From Photobacterium sanctipauli (GTDB taxonomy: Bacteria; Pseudomonadota; Gammaproteobacteria; Enterobacterales; Vibrionaceae): a DNA stretch of 64,000 nt. The DNA is taken from contig NZ_PYMA01000020.1 in the NCBI RefSeq assembly GCF_003026495.1, positions 1-64,000 on the forward strand, written 5' to 3'. Below are positions 40,078 to 49,378 of the stretch, in pieces. Within the stretch, counting starts at the first letter, position 1; the number at the start of each line of letters is the position of its first letter. The notes under the pieces are model-generated. The model was not told the origin of the DNA, ran no database searches, and saw only the letters and a program-made list of their open reading frames with translations. A program made the position numbers and the translations under genes.

Positions 40078-40095
40078 GTTGCAAGAAGGTGCAAC
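40078..40095. promoter_or_regulatory. Inverted repeat in the leader of the bufferin-type operon
   Basis: GTTGCA-AGAAGG-TGCAAC has perfect 6-bp arms about 27 nt upstream of the first precursor start. A second stem (GCACC...GGTGC) lies at 40115-40129. They could be an operator or structured leader RNA. No metal-regulator consensus was recognised. Confidence 0.45.
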
Positions 40096-40176
40096 ACGAC
40101 CTTTTTGCTATCCGGCACCTTGTTGGTGCTCTCGAAACATAAGAAAGGGCGGTTAGGATTTTTCTTTCACACTTTC

Positions 40177-40344
40177 TTAAATTTTTTTACGCTTGGTTAA
40201 CTCGCGTAATTCCAAGCATAGATCATATTTTTTCGGCAATCGCTTGAATTGGTGAAAATTTAACCAACAAGAAACACAATAGCGTTGGCCGTTGGGGTGG
40301 CGGAAAAGCAGGATTTTGGTGCAGAAATCGGCTGCATCTCGCAT
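40177..40344 (-). CDS. Doubtful small Cys-containing ORF
   Basis: The 55-residue frame starts MRDAADFCTKILLFRHPNGQ and includes RYCVSCWLNF and YDLCLELREL, then a basic tail. The CxxC pair and the protein-like composition suggest a small zinc-type protein. Against it, no ribosome site precedes this ATG or the one 11 codons earlier, and it lies in the leader of both uvrD and the bufferin-type operon. Confidence 0.35.
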   Translation of the reverse strand: MRDAADFCTKILLFRHPNGQRYCVSCWLNFHQFKRLPKKYDLCLELRELTKRKKI

Positions 40345-40362
40345 CGTTAGGGTGTTTGTGGT

Positions 40363-40394
40363 TATAATCGACACCATTGTATAAATAACCAGTA
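40363..40394 (+). promoter_or_regulatory. uvrD promoter -10 box and LexA-like (SOS) site
   Basis: TATAAT at 40363-40368 is followed by CATTGTATAAATAACCAGTA (40375-40394), which matches 15 of 20 positions of the palindromic LexA box including TGTAT and CAGTA. It lies 7 bp before the uvrD start. E. coli uvrD is LexA-controlled, which supports the reading. Confidence 0.6.
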
Positions 40395-40401
40395 GATAGC
40401 G

Positions 40402-42573
40402 ATGGACGTTTCACTCCTGTTAGATGGCCTTAATGATAAGCAACGAGAGGCGGTGGCTGCGCCGTTGGGCAATCACCTAGTTCTGGCGGGCGCCGGAAGT
40501 GGCAAGACGCGGGTCTTGGTCCATCGTATCGCCTGGTTGATGTCGATTGAGCAGGCATCGCCTTACTCCATCATGTCGGTGACCTTTACCAACAAGGCGG
40601 CGGCCGAGATGCGCGGTCGTATCAACGAGCTAATGCACGGCTCGTCGGCGGGGATGTGGAACGGGACTTTCCACGGCCTGTGTCACCGCATGCTCCGTGC
40701 CCATTACCTGGATGCCGGGCTGCCGGAAGATTTCAATATCCTCGATTCGGATGATCAGATGCGCCTGATGCGCCGCCTGATCAAGGCGCAAAACCTTGAT
40801 GAGAAGCAATGGCCGGCCCGCCAAGCGGTGTGGTACGTCAACGGCAAGAAGGACGAGGGCTTGCGCCCGCAACATATCGATACGTTTAATGATCCGGTTG
40901 AGCAGACTTGGCTTCGCCTGTACACGGCCTACCAAGAGGCCTGTGACCGCGCTGGCTTGGTGGATTTTGCCGAGTTGTTGCTGCGCGCGTTTGAGTTGCT
41001 GCAGCGCAGTAAGCACATCCGCGAGCATTACCAGGCCCGCTTCAAGCATATCCTGGTTGACGAATTCCAGGATACCAACAATATCCAGTTTGCCTGGCTG
41101 CGCCTGATGGCTGGGCCGGACTGTAACGTGATGATTGTTGGTGATGATGACCAGTCGATTTACGGCTGGCGTGGTGCCAAGGTCGAGAATATCCAACGCT
41201 TCCTTAATGACTTCAAGGGGGCTTCTTCCATCTTCCTTGAGCAGAACTACCGCTCGACCGGCAATATCCTGAAGGCGGCCAATGAGCTGATCGCCAACAA
41301 CAACGAGCGGATGGGCAAGAACCTTTGGACCGATGGTGCCGAGGGCGATCTGATCTCGGTGTATTCGGCCTTCAATGAGTTGGACGAAGCCCGCTTCGTG
41401 GTCGGCAAGATCAAGGAGTGGCAGGACAAGGGCGGTGCGCTAAACGAAACGGCGATGCTGTACCGGAGTAACGCCCAGTCCCGTGTGCTGGAAGAAGCCT
41501 TGATCCAGGCGGGGATGCCTTATCGCATCTACGGTGGCATGCGCTTCTTCGAGCGCCAGGAAATCAAAGACTCGTTGTCTTACATGCGCCTGATCGCCAA
41601 CCGTAACGATGATGCGTCGTTCGAGCGGGTGGTGAACACCCCGACGCGCGGCCTGGGTGACAGGACGCTGGAAACCATCCGTATGGCTGCCCGTGATCGC
41701 GGGGCAACCATGTGGCAGGCAAGTATCGCCTTGCTGGAAGAGCAGGTGCTGGCGGGGCGCGCGGCCAACTCGCTGCGTCGCTTTATCGAGCTGATCAATG
41801 CCCTTGAAGACGACACCCGCGATCTGCCGCTTTACCAGCAGACCGACGAGGTGATCCGCAACTCCGGCCTGCGCAGCATGTACGAGCAGGAAAAAGGCGA
41901 GAAGGCACAGGCGCGAATCGAAAACTTGGAGGAGCTGGTAACGGCCACCCGCCAGTTCGAGATCCCGGAAGAGGCCGAAGAAATGACGCCGCTGTCGGCA
42001 TTCTTGTCCCATGCCGCCCTCGAAGCGGGAGACGGCCAGGCCGACGAGTTCGAGGATGCGGTGCAGCTGATGACCATGCACAGTGCCAAGGGTTTGGAGT
42101 TTCCGGTTGTGTTCATGGTGGGGGTTGAAGAGGGGATGTTCCCGAGCTCACGCACCACCGAGGAGGTGGGGCGCCTGGAGGAGGAGCGCCGGCTTTGCTA
42201 CGTGGGCATGACCCGCGCAATGCAGAAGCTGTATATCTCCTATGCCGAGATGCGCCGCTTGTATGGCAAGGATAACTTCCATAAGCCGTCCCGCTTTATC
42301 CGCGAGATCCCGGAGCAGCATATCGAGGAAGTGCGGATGAAGGCCAAGGTGTCTCGCCCGGCGAGCAGCGGCCGCTTTAGCCAAACCCAGGCTAGCGAAA
42401 ACTTCAACCAGACCGGCTTTAGCCTTGGTCAACGGGTACAGCACCCTAAATTTGGCGAGGGGACGATTATCAACTTCGAAGGCAGCGGTGCGCAAAGCCG
42501 GGTGCAGGTGGCGTTCAACGGTGAGGGTATCAAATGGTTGGTGACCCAGTACGCCAAGCTTGAGGCGATGTAA
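40402..42573 (+). CDS. uvrD: DNA helicase II (UvrD)
   Basis: The 723-residue superfamily 1 helicase serves nucleotide-excision and mismatch repair. It has Walker A AGAGSGKT, Walker B VDEFQDTN, motif III QSIYGWRGAK and motif VI YVGMTRAMQKLYI. The C-terminal 50 residues (GQRVQHPKFGEGTI) form the Tudor-like domain that binds RNA polymerase and UvrB in E. coli. Confidence 0.97.
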   Translation: MDVSLLLDGLNDKQREAVAAPLGNHLVLAGAGSGKTRVLVHRIAWLMSIEQASPYSIMSVTFTNKAAAEMRGRINELMHGSSAGMWNGTFHGLCHRMLRAHYLDAGLPEDFNILDSDDQMRLMRRLIKAQNLDEKQWPARQAVWYVNGKKDEGLRPQHIDTFNDPVEQTWLRLYTAYQEACDRAGLVDFAELLLRAFELLQRSKHIREHYQARFKHILVDEFQDTNNIQFAWLRLMAGPDCNVMIVGDDDQSIYGWRGAKVENIQRFLNDFKGASSIFLEQNYRSTGNILKAANELIANNNERMGKNLWTDGAEGDLISVYSAFNELDEARFVVGKIKEWQDKGGALNETAMLYRSNAQSRVLEEALIQAGMPYRIYGGMRFFERQEIKDSLSYMRLIANRNDDASFERVVNTPTRGLGDRTLETIRMAARDRGATMWQASIALLEEQVLAGRAANSLRRFIELINALEDDTRDLPLYQQTDEVIRNSGLRSMYEQEKGEKAQARIENLEELVTATRQFEIPEEAEEMTPLSAFLSHAALEAGDGQADEFEDAVQLMTMHSAKGLEFPVVFMVGVEEGMFPSSRTTEEVGRLEEERRLCYVGMTRAMQKLYISYAEMRRLYGKDNFHKPSRFIREIPEQHIEEVRMKAKVSRPASSGRFSQTQASENFNQTGFSLGQRVQHPKFGEGTIINFEGSGAQSRVQVAFNGEGIKWLVTQYAKLEAM

Positions 42574-42597
42574 TCGGCCTTGCTCGACGCTGATATA

Positions 42598-42638
42598 AAC
42601 AAGCCCGTGGGGATGAGTTCCCACGGGCTTGTTTTTTA
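42598..42638. terminator. uvrD / ggt terminator
   Basis: AACAAGCCCGTGGG...TCCCACGGGCTTGTT followed by T's separates convergent uvrD and ggt. Confidence 0.88.
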
Positions 42639-42668
42639 TTACCGGCTCGCTAAGGTGCTGGATAGCGA

Positions 42669-44432
42669 TTATTTGGCGATCACCTTACCTTCTCGGCGTG
42701 GATCGGCGGCGCCGGTGAGCTGCTTGCCATCAATGCTGATGGCCTGCACCCCCGAGTTGAGCGGTTTGATTTGGGTTTTGAAGCCCAGCGCCTCGAGTTT
42801 CGGTGCCCATTGCTCGGCGGCGGTATCCTGCTCCAGCTCGAAGCTGCCAAAGCGGTTGTTCATATTGGGCAGGTTGATGGCTTGCTGGAGATCGAGGTTC
42901 CAGTCGAGGTAGCCAACGAGCGTCTTGGCGACATAGCCGATGATTTGGCTACCGCCCGGTGATCCGATCGCAAGGTAGGGCTTGTTCTCCTTCATCACGA
43001 TAGTCGGTGCCATTGAAGAGCGCGGGCGCTTGCCGGGCTCAACCCGGTTGGCAATGGGTACCCCGTTGTTGTGGCTGCGGAACGAAAAGTCGGTCAGTTC
43101 ATTGTTGAGCAGAAAGCCGCGTACCATCAGGCGCGAGCCGAAGCCGTTCTCGATAGTGGTGGTGATGGAGACGACATTGCGGTCTTTGTCGACAATCGAG
43201 AAGTGGCTGGTTGACGGTAGCTCAATCGACTCATCCATGGCATAGCGCATGGCGTGTTGCCAGTTGGGCTGGCCATGCGGGGCATCGACAAGGGCTTGGT
43301 CGGTTTTGAGCAGGGCGGCACGTTGCTCGAGGTAGCCTTCGGCCAGCAGCCCCTCGGTCGGCATTGGCACGTAGTCGCTGTCGGCCATGTAGTGGCCGCG
43401 ATCGGCAAAGGCTAGGCGCGAGGCATCACCCAGCAGGCGCCAGCTATTCGGGTCGTCGGCGCCCATTTCCGATAGCGGGTAATGGTTGAGCATGCCCATG
43501 ATTTGGCCAAGCGTCAGTGCCCCCGAGCTTGGTGGCCCCATGCCGCACACTTCAAACTTGCGGTAGGGGGCGCATACGGCCGGGCGTTCCTTGACCTGGT
43601 AAATGGCCAAATCCATGGCACTCAATACTCCTGGGTTGCCCGGCGCCTTGCGCACGGTATCGACGATGTCTTTGGCTATCGCCCCGGTGTAGAAGGCACT
43701 GGCCCCGCGCTCGGCAATACGGGTTAGGGTATCGGCGTAGGCGGGGTTCTTGAGCTGTTGCCCGGCTTGGATTGGCGTGCCGTCTTCGTTGAAGAAATAG
43801 GCCCGGGTGGTATCGAAGCGCTTGAGGTGGGCTTGATCTTTGTCGACCAGCTCCGCAAGCCGAGGGCTGACGACAAAGCCATCTTCAGCCAGCTTGATGG
43901 CGGGCTCAAACAGTTTTTGCCAGGCCAGTTTGCCGTGGCGCTGGTGGGTGTGCCACATCAGGCGCACGGTGCCCGGTGTGCCGACTGAGCGGCCGCCAAC
44001 CACGGCATCGAAAAATTTCAGGGGCTCGCCTTGCTTATCCTGGAAGATCAGCGGTGTTACCGCCAGCGGTGCGGTTTCCCGGCCGTCGAAGGTTGTCAGG
44101 GCATTTTTCTTGTTGTCCCAATACACCAAGAAGGCTCCGCCGCCAATGCCGGAGGATTGCGGTTCGGTCAGGCCAAGCACTAGCTGGACGGCCACCATGG
44201 CATCGATGGCATTACCGCCTTGGCGGAGAATTTCAGCACCCGCTTCGCTGGCATAGGGGTTGGCCGAAGCCACCATCCATTCTTGCCCTGTCACCAATTG
44301 CTGCTGGTTGAGGCCGGTGGCGGCTTCCGGCGCGAGTTGATCGGCGACTTGTTGCCCTTGGTCGGCGAGGGCCGGAAATGCCAACAGTGAGCAGGCCAGC
44401 ACGGCGTGGCGGCCAAGATGATTCCATTCCAT
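42669..44432 (-). CDS. ggt: Gamma-glutamyltranspeptidase
   Basis: The 587-residue periplasmic enzyme cleaves gamma-glutamyl bonds of glutathione and transfers the group. A signal peptide ends near residue 23 (FPALA). The pro-enzyme is expected to cleave itself before the Thr of STSHFSIVDKD to give two subunits; the substrate-binding motif GSPGGSQIIG is present. It is monocistronic. Confidence 0.95.
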   Translation of the reverse strand: MEWNHLGRHAVLACSLLAFPALADQGQQVADQLAPEAATGLNQQQLVTGQEWMVASANPYASEAGAEILRQGGNAIDAMVAVQLVLGLTEPQSSGIGGGAFLVYWDNKKNALTTFDGRETAPLAVTPLIFQDKQGEPLKFFDAVVGGRSVGTPGTVRLMWHTHQRHGKLAWQKLFEPAIKLAEDGFVVSPRLAELVDKDQAHLKRFDTTRAYFFNEDGTPIQAGQQLKNPAYADTLTRIAERGASAFYTGAIAKDIVDTVRKAPGNPGVLSAMDLAIYQVKERPAVCAPYRKFEVCGMGPPSSGALTLGQIMGMLNHYPLSEMGADDPNSWRLLGDASRLAFADRGHYMADSDYVPMPTEGLLAEGYLEQRAALLKTDQALVDAPHGQPNWQHAMRYAMDESIELPSTSHFSIVDKDRNVVSITTTIENGFGSRLMVRGFLLNNELTDFSFRSHNNGVPIANRVEPGKRPRSSMAPTIVMKENKPYLAIGSPGGSQIIGYVAKTLVGYLDWNLDLQQAINLPNMNNRFGSFELEQDTAAEQWAPKLEALGFKTQIKPLNSGVQAISIDGKQLTGAADPRREGKVIAK

Positions 44433-44443
44433 GTGTTGTCCTT

Positions 44444-44469
44444 GGGGTACCTGTGAAATTGGGTACCCC
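44444..44469. repeat. Inverted repeat upstream of ggt
   Basis: GGGGTACC-N10-GGTACCCC has perfect 8-bp arms centred about 24 bp before the ggt start. It could be an operator for ggt. No T run follows on either strand. Confidence 0.55.
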
Positions 44470-44559
44470 TAGACTAAGAGTGGAAGGCTGAAGTGTCTAA
44501 TAATTGAACGCTTTTTGTGTGGCGGGTCAACTATCGCCATGCCAATGCCCGTGATTGGG

Positions 44560-45231
44560 TTAGCTATGCAGGGCAAGGTTGCCCAAGATCAAACTGCCGA
44601 TAGTGGCAAACAACAGGCCGCAAGTGGCATCAATTGCCGGGGTCCAGTGGCGGATTTTTTTCTGCAGGCGCTCGCCGGTAAGTAGCCAAGCCAAGGTGGC
44701 AAACCACAGGAACGAAGTCAGCCATAGCAAGCCAATTGCCGACACCTTGCCGCCGAGCGACATGCTTGCCGGTACCAAGGTTGATAGCAAGCTGATGAAA
44801 AATACCAAGGCTTTGGGGTTGAGGATGTTGGTGGTAAAGCCCTTGAGCAGGGCTTGCTTACGGTTGGCTAACACCCGAGCGGTTTGCCCGGTGCCGCCCT
44901 GCTCTTCGGCTGGTGGTTGGCGCTTTTGCTTTAGGTGCCGCCAAGTGCCCTTCAAGGCGCCAATACCCAACCAGAGTAGGTAACTTCCCCCGGCTGCTTG
45001 CAATAGTGAAAACAGCATGGGTTGCTGCTGGATCAGCAGGCTGGCTCCCGTCAGGCTCAGGATAGAGTGGAGCAGGATGCCGAGCGACAGGCCGAGCGCA
45101 ATCATGATCCCGGTTTGGCGGCCATAGCGCCCGGCATTTTGCACTACGAGGGCAAAATCGGGCCCGGGACTCATCAGGGCTATGATATGGACGGTGACGA
45201 GGGTGGCGAGGGTGGTGACTTCGTTGATCAT
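44560..45231 (-). CDS. LysE/RhtB-family amino-acid exporter
   Basis: The 223-residue protein has about six membrane helices and the family signature MSPGPDFALVVQNAGRYGRQ near the N-terminus, with NPKALVFF in the middle. It would export an amino acid or derivative. The start at 45231 is the ATG giving MINEVTTLATLVTVH, as in RhtB proteins; the frame continues upstream but without family similarity. The AraC regulator upstream probably controls it. Confidence 0.9.
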   Translation of the reverse strand: MINEVTTLATLVTVHIIALMSPGPDFALVVQNAGRYGRQTGIMIALGLSLGILLHSILSLTGASLLIQQQPMLFSLLQAAGGSYLLWLGIGALKGTWRHLKQKRQPPAEEQGGTGQTARVLANRKQALLKGFTTNILNPKALVFFISLLSTLVPASMSLGGKVSAIGLLWLTSFLWFATLAWLLTGERLQKKIRHWTPAIDATCGLLFATIGSLILGNLALHS

Positions 45232-45372
45232 GGTGTGTACAGCATCCTTAAAACGATAGGGCGAATGCCCAGCGAAGCCTAGCATGGCCCAGTTACCCGC
45301 CAGATGCTTGTAAAAAAGTGACAGCGAGGCGGAATGAGGCCGGTCAGCTTGCTGAGGCTGGGTAGAACAGGA

Positions 45373-46167
45373 TCATTTGATTTGCGAGGGGGCGACGCCA
45401 AAGGTCTGCTTAAAGGCGTGGGTAAAGTGGGCCTGATCATAAAACCCCACATGGTATGCCACTTCGGTACTGCTAAAGCCGGCCCTCAGCAGCGCCATTG
45501 CATGCTCCAACCGTAACCGGGCCAGCCAGGCGTAGGGGGTCATGGCGGTGGCTTTCTTGAATTGGCGCAACAACTGCGAGGGGCTCAGATCACAAAGGGT
45601 TGCCAGTTGGTCTAGGCTGATTTTCTGATCCAAGTTTGCCATGACGTAGTCGCGTAGCTGGTTGAGATCCTTGGAGCCCAAAGGGGTGACACTGACCTCG
45701 CGGACGTGGCCGTAATGGGTCAATAGGTAGGAGAAGGACTCTATCGGCAAGCTGTCTTTGGCTAGCTGCGACACCAGCGGGTTATCCAGTTGCTGGTGGA
45801 GTTGGGCCAGTTGCTTGAACAGAGCCTGATCGGCAATCTGGTTTTGCGGGAAGCTGTAGTGGCCCTTGCCGGAGACCTCCTCGGCCTGCTGGCTAAGCCA
45901 GTCCGGGGTGATGCTGAACACTTTCACCTGGTAGCCCGATTGCTCTTTGGGCTGGCCATCATGAATTTCATCCGGTGGCATGATCACCATTTGCCCAGCC
46001 CCGGCAACGTGTTTGCTGCCGTTATAAAAGTACTGCTGCTGCCCCTGGGTGATCAGCCCCAAGTGATAATCAAGGTGGTAATGGCGCTTGAAGGCAAAGC
46101 TCTGGTAATGGGCATCGATGAGGTTGATATCGTCAATGGGGCTTTTGCGATGATTGACTTTGTTCAT
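45373..46167 (-). CDS. AraC-family regulator
   Basis: The 264-residue protein has a cupin-type sensor (about 5-150, with HYHLDYHLGLITQG and MPPDEIHDG) and a double helix-turn-helix at the C-terminus (about 165-264; LCDLSPSQLLRQFKKATAMTPYAWL). The ATG at 46167 follows AGGAGG. This AraC-LysE pair is common: the regulator senses the amino acid and activates its exporter. Confidence 0.9.
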   Translation of the reverse strand: MNKVNHRKSPIDDINLIDAHYQSFAFKRHYHLDYHLGLITQGQQQYFYNGSKHVAGAGQMVIMPPDEIHDGQPKEQSGYQVKVFSITPDWLSQQAEEVSGKGHYSFPQNQIADQALFKQLAQLHQQLDNPLVSQLAKDSLPIESFSYLLTHYGHVREVSVTPLGSKDLNQLRDYVMANLDQKISLDQLATLCDLSPSQLLRQFKKATAMTPYAWLARLRLEHAMALLRAGFSSTEVAYHVGFYDQAHFTHAFKQTFGVAPSQIK

Positions 46168-46298
46168 AACAAGCACCTCCTTTGATGGTCAGCGATGGGA
46201 GCGGTGGTAAGCCGTTGGGTATGAGTACACCATAGTGATAGCGGTGCCGCTTGTAAAAAATTAGCAGCACCGCCATCAAGTCCTCAAGTGTAATGGCG

Positions 46299-47210
46299 TT
46301 AGTTGGCGGCAGATTGCTTTTTGTTACTGCGGTGGGTGCGCAGCCCCTCGAGGCTGAAAATGACCAAGGCAGCCCAGATAAAGCCGAAGGTGTAGCCCTT
46401 GTCGGCCGTAAAGGCTTCGTCATAGACGGTCACCGCCAGAATAAACATCAGGCTCGGGCCGATATACTGGAAAAAGCCAAGCGTCGACAGCTTTAGCTTG
46501 GTCGCTGCACCGGTGAAGCACAGCAATGGCAAAGTGGTGACAATACCTGCCGCCATCAGCAATAGGTTGGTCGACCATGGGTTGCTGCCCCAGTCTGAGG
46601 TCGGGCTATTGGCAAAGAAGAACACGTAAAGCAGCGCCATCGGTAACAAGATGGTCGTCTCCATGAACAGGCCGGTACCGGCATCGAGATTGACCTTTTT
46701 GCGCAGTAGGCCGTACAACCCGAAACTTGCAGCCAGCGCAAGGGCAATCCAAGGCAAGGAGCCGAATTGGATGAGCTGCACCGCGACACCGCAGCCAGCA
46801 AGCGCGACGGCCACCCATTGCAGCGGACGCAGGCGCTCGCCGAGGAACAGCATTCCCAGCACCACATTGAGCAGCGGGTTGATGTAATAACCCAGGCTGG
46901 CATCGAGCATAAAGTTATTGTTGACCGCCCAGATGAAGATCAGCCAGTTTCCCCCAACCAGCAACGCCGTCGCCGTGAGCATGAGCAGGATCTTGGGCTT
47001 GTTCAGTATCGCCCGGACCTTACCCCAGCTTTTGGTGGCAACCAAAATTGCAGCGAGGAAAAAGAATGACCAAATAACACGGTGGCTCAGGATTTCCATC
47101 GCCCCGACATGGTGAAGCGATTTGAAATAAATAGGGGCGATACCCCACATGGTGTATGCCGCAAGGGCAAGGATCACCCCGCGTTGGGTTTGTTTGCTCT
47201 GTTCGTCCAT
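46299..47210 (-). CDS. rarD: EamA-family transporter RarD
   Basis: The 303-residue protein has ten membrane helices in two EamA repeats. The N-terminus GVILALAAYTMWGIAPIYFK and the segment LGYYINPLLNVVLGMLFLGERL identify RarD. Substrates are unknown; one E. coli phenotype is chloramphenicol sensitivity. Confidence 0.92.
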   Translation of the reverse strand: MDEQSKQTQRGVILALAAYTMWGIAPIYFKSLHHVGAMEILSHRVIWSFFFLAAILVATKSWGKVRAILNKPKILLMLTATALLVGGNWLIFIWAVNNNFMLDASLGYYINPLLNVVLGMLFLGERLRPLQWVAVALAGCGVAVQLIQFGSLPWIALALAASFGLYGLLRKKVNLDAGTGLFMETTILLPMALLYVFFFANSPTSDWGSNPWSTNLLLMAAGIVTTLPLLCFTGAATKLKLSTLGFFQYIGPSLMFILAVTVYDEAFTADKGYTFGFIWAALVIFSLEGLRTHRSNKKQSAAN

Positions 47211-47478
47211 TGGTACCTAAGCATTAAGTATGTTGTGCGATGAAGGAGGGGGCGTGGGTGAAATATTTATTCACCCTGCTATGACCCGGCAGTATAAATC
47301 GTGTTCAGGTTCAATACTATTGTCTTTTTCCGCATCGCTTGGCGAATAAAGTCTCGGCGTTTTTCGTTTCGGGCAGGCGTTCCCAACCCATCCCCGATTG
47401 TTTAGAATAGCCAGCCTTATCTATTCCCTTGTATTCCCCCCGAATGCTATGGGGTGCCCATAGCCAAAGAGTCGAATT

Positions 47479-49323
47479 ATGCCAACCAGCCAAGCATGCC
47501 AGTTAGAAAGCCCAGCCGTTAGCGAGCAGATCTTGCAAGATGTGTTCGGCTACCAGACTTTCCGGCTCGGCCAGCAAGCGGTGATTGAGGCTGCCTCCGA
47601 TGGTAAGGATTGCTTGGTGATCATGCCGACGGGGGGAGGCAAGTCGTTGTGTTACCAGATCCCGGCGCTGGTGCGGGACGGGCTGACGCTGGTCGTATCG
47701 CCGCTGATCTCCCTGATGAAAGATCAGGTGGACCAGTTATTGGCCAACGGGGTGGCGGCTGCCTGCATCAATTCGACCATGTCGCGCGACGAAATGCTGG
47801 CCACTTTCCAGGCGATGGAGCAAGGGGAGCTAAAGCTGGTTTATGTTTCGCCCGAGCGGGTGATGAGCCGAGATTTTATCGACCGCCTGGCAGCGGTGCC
47901 GTTGAGCCTGCTGGCTGTCGATGAGGCGCACTGTATATCGCAGTGGGGCCACGACTTCAGGCCGGAATATGCCGCGTTGGGGGTGCTAAAGCAGCACTTT
48001 GCTGACTTGCCGGTGATGGCGCTTACCGCTACGGCGGATGAAACCACCCGCCAGGATATTATTAGCCGCCTGGCCTTGACGGATCACCATGAGCATTTGG
48101 GTAGCTTCGACCGGCCAAACATTCGCTACACCCTGCAGGAGAAGTATAAGCCGATGGCTCAGTTGAACCGCTACTTGTCGGCGATGCATGGCCAGTGCGG
48201 TATTGTGTATTGTAATAGCCGCAAGCGGGTCGAGCAGATCACCGAAAGCCTGTGCAAGGGCGGGATCCGCGCCGCGGCCTATCATGCTGGGCTTGAACAT
48301 GATGAGCGGGCGGCGGTGCAGGAAGGGTTCCAGCGCGACGATATCCATATCGTGGTGGCAACCGTGGCTTTCGGAATGGGGATCAACAAGCCCAATGTCC
48401 GTTTCGTGGTGCACTACGATATCCCGCGCAATATTGAATCCTACTACCAGGAGACAGGCCGCGCGGGGCGCGATGGCTTGCCTGCCGAGGCGGTGATGTT
48501 CTACGACCCGTCGGATTTGGCCTGGCTGAGGCGTTGCCTCGACGAGAAGGAAGAGGGTGCACAAAAACAGGTCGAGGGCCACAAGCTCAATGCGATGGGG
48601 GCGTTTGCCGAGGCCCAAACCTGCCGCCGCCAGGTATTGCTCAACTACTTCGGCGAGCACCGTGACGAGCCGTGCGGCAACTGTGATATTTGCCTTGATC
48701 CTCCCAAGCGTTTCGAGGCGCTGGAAGTGGCGCAGAAGGCGCTGTCGTGCGTGTACCGCGTGAACCAGAGCTTTGGGGTGAACCACGTGGTGGAGGTGTT
48801 GCGCGGTATGCAAAACCAGCGGGTGCGCGAGCATGGTCACGACAAGTTGACCACCTACGGCATCGGCCGCGAGCACAGCCACGAGTTTTGGGTCAGCATC
48901 TTGCGCCAGCTGGTGCACCGTGGGTTCCTGACCCAAAGCATCGTCCGCAGCTCGACCCTGCAGCTGACCGAGAAAGCGCGGGGTATTTTGCGCGGGGAGC
49001 TATCGCTGGAGTTGGCGGTACCGAGGCTGGATACCACGGCGCGTAATGCCAAGAGCGACAAGCTGGCCAATCGCCAATACGACAAGAAGCTGTTCGCCAA
49101 GCTGCGCAAGTTGCGCAAGGCGATTGCCGACGAGGAAGACTTGCCGCCCTACGTGGTATTCAACGATGCCAGCTTGATGGAAATGGCGGAGAGCCTGCCA
49201 ACCTCGGCGAGCGAGATGTTGGCTGTCAACGGGGTGGGCCACCGCAAGCTTGAGAAATATGGCAATGTGTTCATGGAGGTGATTAAGGATCACCTTACCG
49301 CCGGGGAAGAGCTGCTTTACTGA
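47479..49323 (+). CDS. recQ: ATP-dependent DNA helicase RecQ
   Basis: The 614-residue helicase has Walker A MPTGGGKS, DEAH box VDEAHCISQWGHDFRPEY, the ARL-type loop after it, an RQC zinc site (CRRQ, CGNCDIC) and a C-terminal HRDC domain (about 535-605). It works in recombination and fork repair. Confidence 0.97.
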   Translation: MPTSQACQLESPAVSEQILQDVFGYQTFRLGQQAVIEAASDGKDCLVIMPTGGGKSLCYQIPALVRDGLTLVVSPLISLMKDQVDQLLANGVAAACINSTMSRDEMLATFQAMEQGELKLVYVSPERVMSRDFIDRLAAVPLSLLAVDEAHCISQWGHDFRPEYAALGVLKQHFADLPVMALTATADETTRQDIISRLALTDHHEHLGSFDRPNIRYTLQEKYKPMAQLNRYLSAMHGQCGIVYCNSRKRVEQITESLCKGGIRAAAYHAGLEHDERAAVQEGFQRDDIHIVVATVAFGMGINKPNVRFVVHYDIPRNIESYYQETGRAGRDGLPAEAVMFYDPSDLAWLRRCLDEKEEGAQKQVEGHKLNAMGAFAEAQTCRRQVLLNYFGEHRDEPCGNCDICLDPPKRFEALEVAQKALSCVYRVNQSFGVNHVVEVLRGMQNQRVREHGHDKLTTYGIGREHSHEFWVSILRQLVHRGFLTQSIVRSSTLQLTEKARGILRGELSLELAVPRLDTTARNAKSDKLANRQYDKKLFAKLRKLRKAIADEEDLPPYVVFNDASLMEMAESLPTSASEMLAVNGVGHRKLEKYGNVFMEVIKDHLTAGEELLY

Positions 49324-49348
49324 TCTCGCTGCCCTGCCAGATAAAAAA

Positions 49349-49378
49349 ATACCGGACTATCCGAGTCCGGTATGAAAA
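49349..49378 (-). terminator. Orphan minus-strand terminator downstream of recQ
   Basis: ATACCGGACT-N5-AGTCCGGTAT is a strong hairpin whose T run (seven T) is on the minus strand only, so it ends a transcript running toward recQ. No minus-strand gene is known in the following 250 bp. A small RNA or antisense transcript may end here. Confidence 0.65.
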
